Positions 1 to 9,925 of a stretch of DNA of 64,000 nt are shown in pieces. The translations under genes were made by a program, and so were the position numbers. The stretch spans positions 1 through 64,000 of the forward strand of contig JABXHQ010000103.1 in NCBI GenBank assembly GCA_013373545.1. Direction: 5' to 3'. This stretch comes from Gammaproteobacteria bacterium. Lineage in GTDB: Bacteria; Pseudomonadota; Gammaproteobacteria; Enterobacterales; Kangiellaceae. Numbering within the stretch: the first letter of the stretch is position 1; the number at the start of each line of letters is the position of its first letter. The notes beneath the pieces are model-generated. The model made no database searches, was not told where the DNA came from, and was given only the letters and a program-made list of their open reading frames with translations.

Positions 1-1
1 T

Positions 2-187
2 AGCAATAAGCAGCACGCAAAATCATTCTCGATTAAGGTAAATTTTACCATCGATCAAGAGCGCAAAAATGCGCTGCTTAACGGACTCGATGAAATCGGA
101 GTGACGCTAAGTAACCAAGCTACTATCGCTAAATTTGAACAACGTCATCAACAGCAATTTCCATGGCTGTTCCAAGGATTAAACTAA
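2..187 (+). CDS. leuD: 3-isopropylmalate dehydratase small subunit, C-terminal end (partial)
   Basis: Reading frame open from the left edge to a TAA at 185-187, giving 61 residues. The tail resembles the C-terminus of LeuD (DEIGVTLSNQATIAKFEQ, then a short FPWLFQGLN end). LeuD with LeuC isomerises 2- to 3-isopropylmalate in leucine synthesis. It lies 9 bases before leuB and probably shares its transcript. The N-terminal two thirds are outside the window, so the call rests on the tail and the context. Confidence 0.85.
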   Translation, partial: SNKQHAKSFSIKVNFTIDQERKNALLNGLDEIGVTLSNQATIAKFEQRHQQQFPWLFQGLN

Positions 188-196
188 GGAGTTGAA

Positions 197-1300
197 ATGG
201 CAAAAGTTAACTCGTCGAGTCCGCGCAATATATTGCTATTACCAGGCGACGGTATTGGCCACGAAATTATGGCGGAAGCAGAAAAACTATTGAACTTTCT
301 AATGCAAAAAACGGCGTTGGATCTCACTATTAGTACAGGCGCTGTGGGGGGCGCTGCTATTGATCAATTTGGTGAACCCTTGCCATCTTCAGTGCTAATG
401 CAAGCCAAACATGCTGATGCCATTTTGCTTGGAGCTGTGGGGGGACCAAAGTGGGAAGCTTTGGACATTGCCAAGCGACCAGAGAAAGCCTTACTTGGGC
501 TACGCTCTTCGTTGGAGCTTTTTGCCAACTTGCGACCGGCTATTTTAGCAGAGCCATTAATGGCAGCCTCTAGTTTGAAGCCAGACTTGGTTTCAAATTT
601 AGATATTTTGATTATACGTGAGCTGACCGGAGGCATATATTTTGGACAACCTCGAGGCGTCAGTATCGAAAACGGTGAACGCGTAGGATTAAACACCTAT
701 CGATACAATGAAACTGAAATTAAACGCATTGCCCATGTGGCATTTAAAGCGGCTCAAAAACGCAACAAACGTCTTTGCTCGGTCGACAAAGCCAATGTTC
801 TTGAGGTTACTGAATTATGGCGTGAAGTGTTGAATGAAGTTGCCGAGGAGTATCCGGATGTCGAGCTGACCCATATGTATGTTGACAATGCGGCAATGCA
901 ACTAGTGCGACAGCCGAAGCAGTTTGATGTAGTCGTTACCGGCAATATGTTTGGGGATATCTTATCGGACATTGCAGCGATGTTGACCGGATCGATTGGG
1001 ATGTTACCGTCGGCTAGTCTTGATGTTAATGGCAAAGGCATGTTTGAACCGGTTCATGGTTCTGCTCCGGACATTGCCGGGCAGGGGAAAGCCAACCCAT
1101 TAGCCATGTTGTTATCGGTTGCAATGATGTTTCGTTATAGCTTTAACGATCATAATACGGCAAACTTAATTGAACAAGCGGTCACCAATACGCTTGCACA
1201 AGGCTTGCGCACGGCTGATTTGAGTGAAAACGATACTTACGCAACTACCAGTGAGATGGGGGATTCCGTGATTGCTTCATTGGAAAAACTGCTTGGGTGA
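197..1300 (+). CDS. leuB: 3-isopropylmalate dehydrogenase
   Basis: This 367-residue enzyme oxidatively decarboxylates 3-isopropylmalate to 2-oxoisocaproate with NAD in the cytoplasm, the third step of leucine synthesis. The family landmarks are present: [10 protein letters not shown] at the N-terminus, [17 protein letters not shown] around residue 140, VDKANVLEV around 195, the metal-binding stretch [18 protein letters not shown] around 250, and the NAD-binding [18 protein letters not shown] around 290. Length is normal for the family. A strong ribosome site (AAGGAG) precedes the ATG. It follows leuD closely and ends directly against the convergent acyltransferase gene, with no bases between the two stop codons. 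Confidence 0.97.
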   Translation: MAKVNSSSPRNILLLPGDGIGHEIMAEAEKLLNFLMQKTALDLTISTGAVGGAAIDQFGEPLPSSVLMQAKHADAILLGAVGGPKWEALDIAKRPEKALLGLRSSLELFANLRPAILAEPLMAASSLKPDLVSNLDILIIRELTGGIYFGQPRGVSIENGERVGLNTYRYNETEIKRIAHVAFKAAQKRNKRLCSVDKANVLEVTELWREVLNEVAEEYPDVELTHMYVDNAAMQLVRQPKQFDVVVTGNMFGDILSDIAAMLTGSIGMLPSASLDVNGKGMFEPVHGSAPDIAGQGKANPLAMLLSVAMMFRYSFNDHNTANLIEQAVTNTLAQGLRTADLSENDTYATTSEMGDSVIASLEKLLG

Positions 1301-2035
1301 TTATTTATCTTGTTGAGTTTTTCTAAACGGTTGTTCGGAGCAAATCGGCAGTTTATTTTCCAGGCGCCACTGCATATCACGAACGACTTTATTACGAAAA
1401 TCATCACCCGGTTGTGATTGTAAATATTGTTTATAGTCTGCAACAGGTACTATCTCTAAGTTGGCCTTTATGGTTTTAAATAGCCTGGGCAATTTTTGCC
1501 CAGGAATTTGTACATGATGCAACCCACCACTGTATACAAACAAAATATCACCATCTTCAATTTTTTCTAAAACATCTGCAACCCCGCCGCGCACTGACAT
1601 TTCTTTACCGAATTTATCGCGCCCATCTTCGCGACGCATTCGGCCCTCGGGCAAAATTGCAACAAATGAGCGAGCGGTTATTTGTGATAGAAAGTAATTC
1701 CAAGACTCATCGCGCTTGCGAGAAATCGGAATAATACCGGGTAGCAGACTGCGAAACAGCTTACCAACTATTGGCCGTCTTGTGGTGATGTCTGCTCCGG
1801 GAACGATTAAGTTTCGACTGATATTTTTGATTAATTGGTGTGGTGCTAAACGCACAAAAAGAGGCTCAAACAAACTGGTATGATTCAGTAAGATCATTAA
1901 ACGCACATCGGGTTTATCAACCACTGTTCGGCGGCTTAACCAATGCACTTCGAAGCGGTAAAAAATCACTGCTAGCGCTTTAATCGCGTAGAGTAAACTA
2001 TAACTGAAAAAATAAGCCACACAAAACTCCGGCAT
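1301..2035 (-). CDS. PlsC-like lysophospholipid acyltransferase family protein
   Basis: A 244-residue protein with a hydrophobic N-terminus (residues about 5-25), likely membrane-anchored. It has acyltransferase block I as NHTSLFE (residues about 51-57) and block III as PEGRMRR (around 130). The usual NHX4D is here NHX4E, a conservative change at the catalytic acidic position. Such enzymes move acyl chains onto lysophospholipids or related acceptors; the acceptor cannot be told. It is convergent with leuB, the stop codons abutting at 1300/1301. It reads from near the ilvC terminator and probably has its own promoter in 2036-2110. Confidence 0.7.
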   Translation of the reverse strand: MPEFCVAYFFSYSLLYAIKALAVIFYRFEVHWLSRRTVVDKPDVRLMILLNHTSLFEPLFVRLAPHQLIKNISRNLIVPGADITTRRPIVGKLFRSLLPGIIPISRKRDESWNYFLSQITARSFVAILPEGRMRREDGRDKFGKEMSVRGGVADVLEKIEDGDILFVYSGGLHHVQIPGQKLPRLFKTIKANLEIVPVADYKQYLQSQPGDDFRNKVVRDMQWRLENKLPICSEQPFRKTQQDK

Positions 2036-2117
2036 TAAGACAGCGTTAAGTTTACAAATTAATCGATAAAAATCAAATGGTGCAACTGCATGTGTTTAAT
2101 TAGCGTTAACGTGAGGT

Positions 2118-2143
2118 AAAAAAAAGCCCTTCTAGGGAAGGGC
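2118..2143 (-). terminator. Intrinsic terminator downstream of ilvC
   Basis: On the minus strand a perfect 7-bp stem (GCCCTTC/GAAGGGC, loop of 4) is followed by eight T. It lies about 45 bases past the ilvC stop, so it should end the ilvC transcript. Confidence 0.9.
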
Positions 2144-2188
2144 GAGTTGCGCACTTCAAGCGAACAACACAAGGGCAACTGGATTGCG

Positions 2189-3673
2189 TTAGCTTACAGC
2201 GATGGTTGCTTTCATTGCCGTCATATAGTTACGAAGTTTTGCGCCTACTACTTCAACTGGATGATTTTGAATTTGTTGATTAACTTCGATTAACTCTAAA
2301 TTATCCACGGCGTAGCTAGCTAAATCGAGACCATTGCCAATTAGCTGGGTGTCAACGCTATTCATAAAATCATTTTGCAGTAGCTCAATGGCGCGATGAG
2401 CAAATAAATAGTTGCCATATTCGGCAGTATCGGAAATGACAACATTCATTTCATAAAGTCGTTTTCTCGCTATGGTGTTTGCAATCAATGGCACTTCATG
2501 GAGCGATTCATAATAGGCCGACTCTGGTAGTATCCCTGACTCAACCATAACGTCAAAAGCTAGTTCCACCCCAGCTTTAATAAAAGCCACTAATAGCAAA
2601 CCTTGATCAAAGAATGTTTGTTCGCTTATCACGCCAGAGTATTCTGGTGCTTGTTCAAAAGCATACTGTGCCGTTTGCTCACGCCATGCCAATAGGTCGC
2701 GATCATGGTTGTGCCAGTCATCCATCATTACCTTGGAGAAGTGACCGGATAAAATATCGTCCATATGTTGATAGAACAAGGGAGAGAGAATCGATTTTAA
2801 TTGCTCGGCCACTTTGAATACGACAAGTTTGGCCGGATTATTGAGTCGATTCATCATATGAGTAATGCCCCCGAGCTTTAACGCTTCGGTAATGGTTTCA
2901 AGGCCTTGTTGAATCAGCTTCGCGGCATAATCTCCTGCGATCCCTTGCTGCGTCATTTTGTTGTAACAAAGTACCGAAGCTGTTTGTAGCATGCCACATA
3001 AAATGGTTTGTTCGCCCATTAAATCGGACTTAACTTCCGCAACAAAAGAAGATTCAAGCACTCCGGCGCGGTCGCCTCCAGTCGCACAAGCAAGTGCTTT
3101 GGCAAAACTTAATCCTTCGCCGTTTGGATCATTATCAGGATGAACTGCAATCAGAGTAGGAACGCCAAATCCACGTTGAAACTCGCTACGAACTTCAGTA
3201 CCGGGGCATTTTGGCGCGCACATTATAACGGTAATATCGGAACGGATTTGTTCGTCTTGTTCGACAATATTAAAGCCATGCGAGTAGGCTAATATACTGT
3301 TGCTTGGCATCAACTCCATGGCCGCAGCAATGACTTTGGCATGTTGCTTATCGGGCGTTAAGTTGTAAACGAGATCCGCCTCTGGAATCAACGTTGCAAA
3401 ATCACCCACCGTAAAGCCATGATGAGTGGCTCTTTGATACGACTCATTCTTGCTGGCAATCGCTTGGGCCCTTAATGCATAGGATACATCTAAGCCTGAA
3501 TCACGCATATTCAATCCCTGATTGAGGCCTTGCGCTCCGCAACCAATAATAACTATCTTTTTGTTCGCGAGTGGTGAGCAACCCGCGGCAAACTCTTCTT
3601 TTGCCATAAAACGACATTGGGCTAATTGGCAACGTTGTTGGCGAAAGGGTAAACGGTTGAAATAGTTACTCAT
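2189..3673 (-). CDS. ilvC: Ketol-acid reductoisomerase, class II (long form)
   Basis: This 494-residue enzyme converts 2-acetolactate or 2-aceto-2-hydroxybutyrate to the dihydroxy acids of valine and isoleucine synthesis, using NADPH and Mg. Length matches the long, E. coli-like class II enzyme (about 491 residues) with a duplicated knotted C-terminal domain. Visible landmarks are the Rossmann motif [17 protein letters not shown] near residue 45, [30 protein letters not shown] and [10 protein letters not shown]. Single-gene unit, divergent from its regulator ilvY and ended by a clear terminator. Confidence 0.98.
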   Translation of the reverse strand: MSNYFNRLPFRQQRCQLAQCRFMAKEEFAAGCSPLANKKIVIIGCGAQGLNQGLNMRDSGLDVSYALRAQAIASKNESYQRATHHGFTVGDFATLIPEADLVYNLTPDKQHAKVIAAAMELMPSNSILAYSHGFNIVEQDEQIRSDITVIMCAPKCPGTEVRSEFQRGFGVPTLIAVHPDNDPNGEGLSFAKALACATGGDRAGVLESSFVAEVKSDLMGEQTILCGMLQTASVLCYNKMTQQGIAGDYAAKLIQQGLETITEALKLGGITHMMNRLNNPAKLVVFKVAEQLKSILSPLFYQHMDDILSGHFSKVMMDDWHNHDRDLLAWREQTAQYAFEQAPEYSGVISEQTFFDQGLLLVAFIKAGVELAFDVMVESGILPESAYYESLHEVPLIANTIARKRLYEMNVVISDTAEYGNYLFAHRAIELLQNDFMNSVDTQLIGNGLDLASYAVDNLELIEVNQQIQNHPVEVVGAKLRNYMTAMKATIAVS

Positions 3674-3767
3674 AATGAAAACTCTCGTTAATTTAAGGCT
3701 TGGGTTAATCGTTTCAATTGCTGGCTTTCGATACAGATTAATGAAAAATGCGTATTGCGTGAAGTGA

Positions 3768-3796
3768 ATTATATGGTATACAGTATTGCAAAATAT
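3768..3796 (-). promoter_or_regulatory. ilvC promoter and probable IlvY operator
   Basis: On the minus strand a perfect TATAAT (3768-3773) has no good -35 at the right distance, as expected for an activator-dependent promoter. Overlapping the -35 position is the inverted repeat TATTGCAAAATA (3784-3795), whose TTGCAA core resembles IlvY-type LysR sites. In E. coli IlvY with its acetohydroxy acid inducer activates ilvC from the shared intergenic region; the same is inferred here. Confidence 0.45.
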
Positions 3797-3812
3797 GGGA
3801 TAAACAATCGTG

Positions 3813-4703
3813 ATGATTCGAGATTTAAAGGCTTTTCTGGTTTTAGCTGAGCAACTTAACTTTAGTGCGACTGCTGATGCGTTACACTTGAGTCCTTCAA
3901 CTTTAAGTCGGGTTATTCAGCGTTTGGAGGAAAACCTTGGGTGTCCACTATTCGTTCGTGATAACCGCAATGTGGCCTTAACGGATTCTGGACAACTTTT
4001 TGTTAATTACGCACAAGAAGCGGTTGCTCGTTGGGAGGCTCTGCGGCTGCAATTGGGTCAGCATAATAGTGTGAGCGGCCAGCTATCCATTTATTGCACG
4101 CTTACTGCCGCGCACTTATTTCTAAACCCTATCATTGAAAAGTTTCGCCGCGCCTATCCTAAAGTAGCCCTGCATTTAGAAACCGGTGATGTCGCGTTGG
4201 CACTGAACAAAATAGCGCAACGCGAGAGCGATGTTGCTTTTGCGGTACACAGCGAACAAATGAGCAATAAGTTTCAGTTTCACGCCGTGGGCAAAATTCC
4301 GTTAGCGGTTATCGCTCCACGGATCCACTGTCCATTTTCTGAGCGCTTGCAGCAGTCAACTATTCCTTGGCGAACAATACCCTTTATCATGCCGGAGTCG
4401 GGACCAGCTAAACGCCTGACCCAAAAGTGGTGTCAGTCGATGGGGTTTTCGCCCAATGTATATGCAACGGTTGCCGGTCACGAGGCGATCGTCAGCATGG
4501 TTGCGCTCGGATGTGGTATCGCGTTAGCACCGATTCCGGTTATTGAGCACTCGCCGGTTGCGGAAAAAATTACCGTTTTAGACACCGGAATTACGCCACC
4601 TGCATTTAACTTAGGCGTGGTGCATTTACGTCAGCGGGTTGATGAGCCGCCCATTGCTGCATTTCTCAAAGCCATTGCAGCCTCTTTTAGCCCACGGTAT
4701 TAA
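3813..4703 (+). CDS. ilvY: LysR-family activator of ilvC
   Basis: A 296-residue LysR regulator. The N-terminal winged helix is typical (residues 1-60, [20 protein letters not shown] then [18 protein letters not shown]), followed by a substrate-binding-like effector domain to residue about 290. Divergent placement with ilvC and the start MIRDLKAF match IlvY of enteric bacteria. I chose the ATG at 3813, which aligns with IlvY; an in-frame GTG lies one codon earlier at 3810. It probably represses itself and activates ilvC when bound by acetolactate or acetohydroxybutyrate. Confidence 0.92.
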   Translation: MIRDLKAFLVLAEQLNFSATADALHLSPSTLSRVIQRLEENLGCPLFVRDNRNVALTDSGQLFVNYAQEAVARWEALRLQLGQHNSVSGQLSIYCTLTAAHLFLNPIIEKFRRAYPKVALHLETGDVALALNKIAQRESDVAFAVHSEQMSNKFQFHAVGKIPLAVIAPRIHCPFSERLQQSTIPWRTIPFIMPESGPAKRLTQKWCQSMGFSPNVYATVAGHEAIVSMVALGCGIALAPIPVIEHSPVAEKITVLDTGITPPAFNLGVVHLRQRVDEPPIAAFLKAIAASFSPRY

Positions 4704-5026
4704 AGGTTAATTCAATATTCCAAATCAGCGCCATACCCTTAAACCTCTCCGAAAGTGACTTTTGGCACCTGTGTACCAAGGCCAACTCGAGTAGTCTGTT
4801 GCAAAGTGAATAAAAGGAGGCTGGTCATTTTGGCTCGTACGCTAATAAAGAATTCGTCAATTTGACCAAACCTTTCACGATTAATCATCGTCTAAGCGAG
4901 TTATTGCTGAATGAAACGTCAGTAACTGCTTGAATATTATTGAATTTAGAGATTGGAACAGAGATTGCTTACGCAACCACGACACCATGAAAGCGCATTA
5001 ATTAATATCTATGAGGGAGAGATCGA
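4704..5026. other. Non-coding gap between ilvY and the solenoid gene
   Basis: No credible gene, RNA or strong hairpin is seen in these 323 bases. The last 15 bases hold the ribosome site (GGGAGAG) of the next gene, whose promoter must lie within. Confidence 0.5.
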
Positions 5027-5824
5027 ATGACTAAAACAGCCATAAGCGTATTAGGTTTATCTTTATTCGCTGCCAGCACTAGCTTTGCTTTTGATATTGA
5101 AGAGCAGCGAGAGCTAACCTTGGATGCTAAAGCAGTGCAACGCTTGACCGTTACCGCCGGTGCTGGGTTTTTAAAGGTAGTGGCGGATGAGCAAGCAACG
5201 AAAATTGAAGTAGTGGGAGCGTTAAACGTTGATGAAGGGAACTTCACTTTTTCCCTAGAGCAATCAGGTGATGTCGCAAAGCTAGTTGCGGATGCAAATA
5301 CTGGCAATACTAGCAGTTGGTGGGGTGACGGACCAAAAATTGACTTGACCGTAAAAGTGCCCAGTCATGTTTTCTTAGACATTGAAGATGGGTCCGGCAT
5401 GATCGAAATCGATGGGGCTGGCAAAGGTCTTAAATTAAATGACGGTTCGGGGTCTATTTCGCTTCGGAATATTCGCGGAAATGTTGATGTTAAAGATGGT
5501 AGTGGAAGCTTTTCAGCGGAAAATATTAGCGGAGACTTAGTGCTTGATGATGGTTCCGGAAGTATTCGTATTGAGCAAGTCACAGGAAACGTAGTTGTTG
5601 ATGATGGTTCTGGCAGTACGTTAATTGAACGTGTTTCTGGGACTGTTATGGTGGATGATGGTTCTGGTAGTTTAACCATTGCCAATATTGGTGGACATGT
5701 CACTATTGACGATGGATCAGGTGGTATTACTTTAGATCAGTTGGAAGCAGGGGTGACTATTTTAAATGAAGGCAGTGGTGGTTTATCAATGTCGAATGTA
5801 AAAGGACAAGTTGAGAAACGCTAA
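5027..5824 (+). CDS. Exported DUF4097-like beta-solenoid protein with 18-residue DGSGS repeats
   Basis: A 265-residue protein with a signal peptide (cleavage probably after STSFA, residue about 21) and a short beta-rich region (25-115). From about residue 120 to the end come eight consecutive 18-residue units carrying (D/E/N)DGSGS and a following hydrophobic strand. The regular period and alternating hydrophobic pattern fit a beta-helix or solenoid, as in the DUF4097 putative adhesin family. It should be periplasmic or surface-exposed, and no anchor is seen. It stands alone, with its own ribosome site, converging on the porin gene. Function is unknown; adhesion or envelope-stress roles are only suggestions from the family name. 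Confidence 0.75.
   Translation: MTKTAISVLGLSLFAASTSFAFDIEEQRELTLDAKAVQRLTVTAGAGFLKVVADEQATKIEVVGALNVDEGNFTFSLEQSGDVAKLVADANTGNTSSWWGDGPKIDLTVKVPSHVFLDIEDGSGMIEIDGAGKGLKLNDGSGSISLRNIRGNVDVKDGSGSFSAENISGDLVLDDGSGSIRIEQVTGNVVVDDGSGSTLIERVSGTVMVDDGSGSLTIANIGGHVTIDDGSGGITLDQLEAGVTILNEGSGGLSMSNVKGQVEKR
5384..5821 (+). repeat. 54-bp coding tandem repeats (eight units)
   Basis: The coding sequence repeats every 54 bases, each unit beginning with a GATGGTTCTGG-like segment that encodes DGSG. Units have diverged at the DNA level while keeping the protein pattern, so this is an old, selected repeat and not a recent expansion. Confidence 0.75.
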
Positions 5825-5854
5825 GGTAAAAATAGGCCACCCAAGCGGGTGGCC
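5824..5854. terminator. Hairpin between convergent genes
   Basis: Perfect 8-bp stem GGCCACCC/GGGTGGCC with loop AAGC. On the minus strand it is followed by TATTTTTA, so it best serves the porin gene; on the plus strand the tail is poor (TTAAG). Confidence 0.7.
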
Positions 5855-5894
5855 TTAAGCGGTTGGTTGTTATTAGAGGCAACCAGGATAGTCA

Positions 5895-7049
5895 TTAAAA
5901 TGCGTACTTCGCAGAAAATTGCAAGCGATCCATATCACCTTCCAAACCACTTTCTGTTTCACGTTCAGCATGAGCATACTCAACACCAAAGGTTAAATTT
6001 TTGCTTGGTGAGTGTAGGAGGTTAACGCGCAAACTATTGGTGCTTTTAGTGGCACCCGTTCCGGTGAGGGTTACGTCATTGTCGGCGCTAAAGCCGGCAT
6101 AAATAAAATTAGCTCGCCACTGGTCATTAAAATGATGACGATACGCGAATGAGTAGGCGGTAATGTCGATAGCATTAATATCGCCGGCTGCATCGAAAAC
6201 CCCATCATTAACAATATTTAATCCAATGTAACGGCCAATACCGCTGCCACTATTTAGTACAAATCGAATGTCATTGCGATCGCCAATGTTAACCTTGCCG
6301 CCTAAACTAACACCGTAGGCACTTTCCGTGGTGTCGCACCCGATGCTGGCATCATTACATTCGAGTTGACGGGTAATTAATGCACCCGAAAGACCACCCC
6401 AATCGGCTTTCCAATTGTAACGCAACACCAAATCGGGCATTGCATTATCATCGGTAACAACCCGGCCTCCGGTTTGAAAATTGGAAATGGTCGACTCAGG
6501 ATTTTCAACTGCAAATTGAAAACCGCCTCGGGTATATCGAACTTGTGTTTGGCGGGCAAACACAGTTCCATCGGTATTACCAATGAAATCAAGTGATTCA
6601 GGCAGAGCGCTAAGGTTCATAAACGTCGTCCAAGCTTGACCAAACAAAAAGTCTTCGTAAGTAAAAAAAGCTTGTCTGATCCGCGGCGAGTAAGAGTTAC
6701 TAATTCGTTCATCGCCGCCTGACGTGACTTGGAAGTCCATCTCGATGTGACTACCAATTGTGGAGCCATTTTCCAGTTTGGTGCTGGTTTTAAAAATTAT
6801 TCGCGACTGCCGTGCATGCATGTCCCACTCTTTTCCGGATGACTCGGTGGTACCATCACTCACCGGGATTAACGAGGGAACATAAAAGTCCCTAATCAAG
6901 GGATTAGCCTCTCCGGCGCTATAGTCAGAGATCATAGTATCCATCTTGATGTAGCCAGAGTAACTAAATGTTGTTTCAGCAATAACCGGAGCACAGCAAC
7001 CAGCGCCGACAATCGCAGCCGTCATTATTTTTTTATTAATTTTTTTCAT
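5895..7049 (-). CDS. DcaP-like trimeric outer-membrane porin
   Basis: A 384-residue protein from the chosen start (MKKINKKIMTAA at 7049, preceded by GGTGG). A 20-residue upstream extension has no ribosome site. Signal peptide is residues 1-24 (cut after PVIA). The mature part starts TTFSYSGYIKMDTM, has many amphipathic strands and a terminal AKYAF, the usual outer-membrane C-terminal aromatic. This fits the DcaP-like porins first seen in Acinetobacter dicarboxylate uptake. It is divergent from acs and shares the intergenic region with two palindromes, so it probably admits acetate or other small acids under CrbR control. The substrate is inference. Confidence 0.8.
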   Translation of the reverse strand: MKKINKKIMTAAIVGAGCCAPVIAETTFSYSGYIKMDTMISDYSAGEANPLIRDFYVPSLIPVSDGTTESSGKEWDMHARQSRIIFKTSTKLENGSTIGSHIEMDFQVTSGGDERISNSYSPRIRQAFFTYEDFLFGQAWTTFMNLSALPESLDFIGNTDGTVFARQTQVRYTRGGFQFAVENPESTISNFQTGGRVVTDDNAMPDLVLRYNWKADWGGLSGALITRQLECNDASIGCDTTESAYGVSLGGKVNIGDRNDIRFVLNSGSGIGRYIGLNIVNDGVFDAAGDINAIDITAYSFAYRHHFNDQWRANFIYAGFSADNDVTLTGTGATKSTNSLRVNLLHSPSKNLTFGVEYAHAERETESGLEGDMDRLQFSAKYAF

Positions 7050-7128
7050 AACAATTCCACCTTCTGTGTCGATGAAGCAAATAGTTAACTTTTGTTCGAC
7101 GATTAACAATTAGCCAAAGGTCTAACAT

Positions 7129-7180
7129 CGACTAAAGTCGTAGGTGAGTTATTTAAACAGGTACCGTTCGACTAATGTCG
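7129..7180. promoter_or_regulatory. Two palindromic sites between porin and acs (probable CrbR operators)
   Basis: CGACTAAAGTCG at 7129-7140 and CGACTAATGTCG at 7169-7180 are CGAC/GTCG palindromes with 4-base AT centres. They start exactly 40 bp apart, about four helical turns, on the same helix face. The same sequence recurs at 13489-13500 before the symporter genes. Association with acs, the symporter and crbRS makes CrbR the likely binder. Confidence 0.65.
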
Positions 7181-7247
7181 AATAGCCATCTTGCGGCGAT
7201 TGTTGCAATACTTGAGGAAATTTTTCGATCAATAATGAGTGGTTGCA

Positions 7248-9194
7248 ATGTCTTTAAAAGAATTATATCCGGTGCCAGAAAATGTAAAGCAAACGGCCCT
7301 TATCGATAACGATGAGTATCAGGCGAAGTATTTAGCATCGATTAACGACCCGGATCGGTTTTGGCGTGAACAAGCTGCTAAGGTTGATTGGATAACGCCA
7401 TTTACCCAAGTTAAATCAGTGAGCTTTGCTCCCGGTAACATTGATATTCGCTGGTTCTATGACGGCGAACTTAATGTTTCGGTAAACTGTATTGATCGTC
7501 ATTTAGCCGATAACGGTGCTAAGACCGCTTTTATTTGGGAGGGTGATGATCCTGCGATCAGTGAGCGGATTAGCTATCAACAATTATCGGTTCGTGTTAA
7601 CCAGCTTGCCAATGGCTTACGCAAGTTAGGGGTTCAGAAAGGTGATCGGGTCACTTTATACATGCCGATGATCCCCGAAGCGACTTTTGCCATGTTGGCT
7701 TGCGCGCGCATTGGCGCCGTTCACTCCGTGGTGTTTGGTGGATTTTCGCCGGACGCTCTTGCCGGAAGAATTAATGATTGCGGATCTAAAGTGATCATTA
7801 CGGCCGATGAAGGTTTACGAGGAGGAAAAAAGGTTCCGCTCAAAGTCAATGTCGATGCCGCACTCGAGCAACCGGGAACGGAGTGCGTCGAGAAGGTTTT
7901 AGTGGTCAAGCGCACCGGTTCCCAGTTGGACTGGCACGAGCAACGTGACGTTGATTACCATACGTTAGTGAAAGACCAAAGCGAGCAATGTCCTGCAGAA
8001 ACTATGTCCGCCGAAGATCCTTTATTTATACTTTACACTTCAGGCTCAACCGGTAAACCAAAAGGCGTTTTGCATACAACGGGAGGCTACTTAGTTTATG
8101 TTCATGCGACCACGCGTTATGTATTTGACTTAAAGGCGGATGATGTTTATTGGTGTACCGCCGACGTTGGTTGGATCACTGGCCACTCTTACATCGTTTA
8201 TGGACCGTTATCCAATGGCGCGACCAGTGTTATTTTTGAAGGCGTACCGAGTTACCCCACAGCAGGACGGCTTGGTGAGGTCATTGATAAACACGGAGTG
8301 ACGATTTTATACACGGCGCCAACGGCTATTCGAGCATTAATGGGTAGCGGCACGACTGCAACCGCTAGTAGTTCACGCAAATCCCTACGTTTATTAGGCA
8401 GCGTGGGAGAGCCGATTAATCCAGAAGCATGGGGCTGGTATTATGAGACATTCGGCGACAGCCGCTGTCCAATTGTCGATACGTGGTGGCAAACAGAGAC
8501 AGGTGGAATATTATTAACGCCGTTGATTGGAGCGACCGACTTAAAACCCGGATCGGCCACTCGACCATTTTTTGGTATTCAACCAGCACTGGTCGACAAT
8601 GAGGGTTTGCTACTCGAAGGTGCGGCTAGCGGTAATCTTGTCATTATGGATTCATGGCCATCACAAATGCGCACTATCTTTGGTGATCATGAGCGCTTTG
8701 AGCAAACTTATTTCTCTACTTATCCTAATCGTTATTTCACCGGAGACGGAGCGCGTCGCGATGAAGATGGTTACTATTGGATAACCGGTCGCGTTGACGA
8801 TGTTCTAAATGTTTCAGGCCATCGTCTAGGAACCGCAGAGATTGAAAGTGCCTTAGTCGCTCATCCTGCAATCGCTGAAGCGGCAGTAGTTGGTTACCCT
8901 CACGACATCAAAGGACAGGGGATATATGTGTATGTGAATGCCATGCAAGGCGTGGAAGTTAGTGATGATCTAACTAAAGAAGTGGTGGCATGGGTGCGCA
9001 AAGAAATTGGGCCAATCGCTTCGCCTGATTTGATTCAGTGGTGTAGCGGGTTGCCGAAAACTCGATCGGGAAAAATAATGCGGCGCATACTGCGCAAGAT
9101 TGCCAGTAACGAATACGAGTCGTTGGGCGATACTTCGACCTTAGCCGATCCTTCGATAGTGGATGAACTGATTAATCGTCGTATGAATCGTTAA
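7248..9194 (+). CDS. acs: Acetyl-CoA synthetase (AMP-forming)
   Basis: A 648-residue cytoplasmic enzyme that activates acetate to acetyl-CoA through acetyl-AMP. The adenylate-forming core is seen: [14 protein letters not shown] near residue 264, WWQTETGG near 412, and [18 protein letters not shown] followed by the hinge [12 protein letters not shown] near 500-525. The C-terminal [14 protein letters not shown] contains the lysine normally silenced by acetylation. Length matches E. coli Acs (652). The start ATG at 7248 is preferred; an in-frame GTG lies at 7239. It is the first gene of the acetate island, followed by crbR after 47 bases without a terminator. Two palindromes about 70-120 bases upstream suggest CrbR activation. 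Confidence 0.97.
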   Translation: MSLKELYPVPENVKQTALIDNDEYQAKYLASINDPDRFWREQAAKVDWITPFTQVKSVSFAPGNIDIRWFYDGELNVSVNCIDRHLADNGAKTAFIWEGDDPAISERISYQQLSVRVNQLANGLRKLGVQKGDRVTLYMPMIPEATFAMLACARIGAVHSVVFGGFSPDALAGRINDCGSKVIITADEGLRGGKKVPLKVNVDAALEQPGTECVEKVLVVKRTGSQLDWHEQRDVDYHTLVKDQSEQCPAETMSAEDPLFILYTSGSTGKPKGVLHTTGGYLVYVHATTRYVFDLKADDVYWCTADVGWITGHSYIVYGPLSNGATSVIFEGVPSYPTAGRLGEVIDKHGVTILYTAPTAIRALMGSGTTATASSSRKSLRLLGSVGEPINPEAWGWYYETFGDSRCPIVDTWWQTETGGILLTPLIGATDLKPGSATRPFFGIQPALVDNEGLLLEGAASGNLVIMDSWPSQMRTIFGDHERFEQTYFSTYPNRYFTGDGARRDEDGYYWITGRVDDVLNVSGHRLGTAEIESALVAHPAIAEAAVVGYPHDIKGQGIYVYVNAMQGVEVSDDLTKEVVAWVRKEIGPIASPDLIQWCSGLPKTRSGKIMRRILRKIASNEYESLGDTSTLADPSIVDELINRRMNR

Positions 9195-9241
9195 CATCGC
9201 TTGCATTGTTGGCACAAATCTACAATGATGATTTTAAATAA

Positions 9242-9925
9242 ATGAATACACTCTTGAATATGAAGATTTTGATTGCTGATGATCATCCGTTATTTCGTGA
9301 CGCGATGCAGGGTGTGGTAAAACGTGCGGTTGCCGACAGCCAAGTGGTAATTTGTAATGATTTTAGCTGCGCCGAACAAGCCATTGCGGAACAACAAGAC
9401 TTTGACCTGGCATTACTCGATTTACATATGCCAGACGGGGATGGTTACTTTGGTTTAATTCGGTTGCGTAATCACTTTCCAACACTACCCGTGGTGATTG
9501 TTTCCGGTACCGACGATATAGCCGTGATTAAACGCTGCATGGGGTTCGGTGCCTCGGGCTTTATTCCCAAAACCTTACCGCCAGACGAAATGATAACCGC
9601 GATTGGACAAATATTGGAAGGAGATATTTTTCTGCCCAAAGCGATTGCTCATGAAATCGATAAAGTTGATGAAAACGATCGCTTGTTTGCGGAAAAAGTC
9701 GCTGCATTAACGCAGCAGCAATATCGTGTGTTATGTGAGCTAACCGAAGGCCGACTTAACAAACAGATTGCCTATGATCTCAATATTTCTGAAGCAACAG
9801 TGAAAGCTCATGTAACCGCTATCTTTAAAAAATTGGGCGTTATTAATCGCACTCAAGCAGTAATCGCCGCACAGCGATTGCAATTTACCAATCATCTCGA
9901 TGACAGCCAATTAAACGAAGCCTAA
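9242..9925 (+). CDS. crbR: LuxR/NarL-type response regulator CrbR of the acetate switch
   Basis: 227 residues. The receiver domain (about 7-125) has the acidic pair IADDHP, the phospho-acceptor Asp in LALLDLHMPDGDG (around residue 60) and the conserved Lys in GFIPKTLP. The C-terminal LuxR helix-turn-helix (about 155-215) includes LTEGRLNKQIAYDLNISEATVKAHVTAIFKKLGV. Its partner kinase is the next, convergent gene, and acs lies just upstream, the arrangement of the CrbS/CrbR system that turns on acs in Vibrio, Pseudomonas and others. No strong ribosome site precedes 9242; a second ATG at 9260 is possible. It overlaps crbS by 4 bases at the 3' ends. Confidence 0.88.
   Translation: MNTLLNMKILIADDHPLFRDAMQGVVKRAVADSQVVICNDFSCAEQAIAEQQDFDLALLDLHMPDGDGYFGLIRLRNHFPTLPVVIVSGTDDIAVIKRCMGFGASGFIPKTLPPDEMITAIGQILEGDIFLPKAIAHEIDKVDENDRLFAEKVAALTQQQYRVLCELTEGRLNKQIAYDLNISEATVKAHVTAIFKKLGVINRTQAVIAAQRLQFTNHLDDSQLNEA

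Noticed and set aside
5365-5703. 112-codon minus-strand frame
   Set aside because: Antisense shadow of the 54-bp repeats of the solenoid gene.
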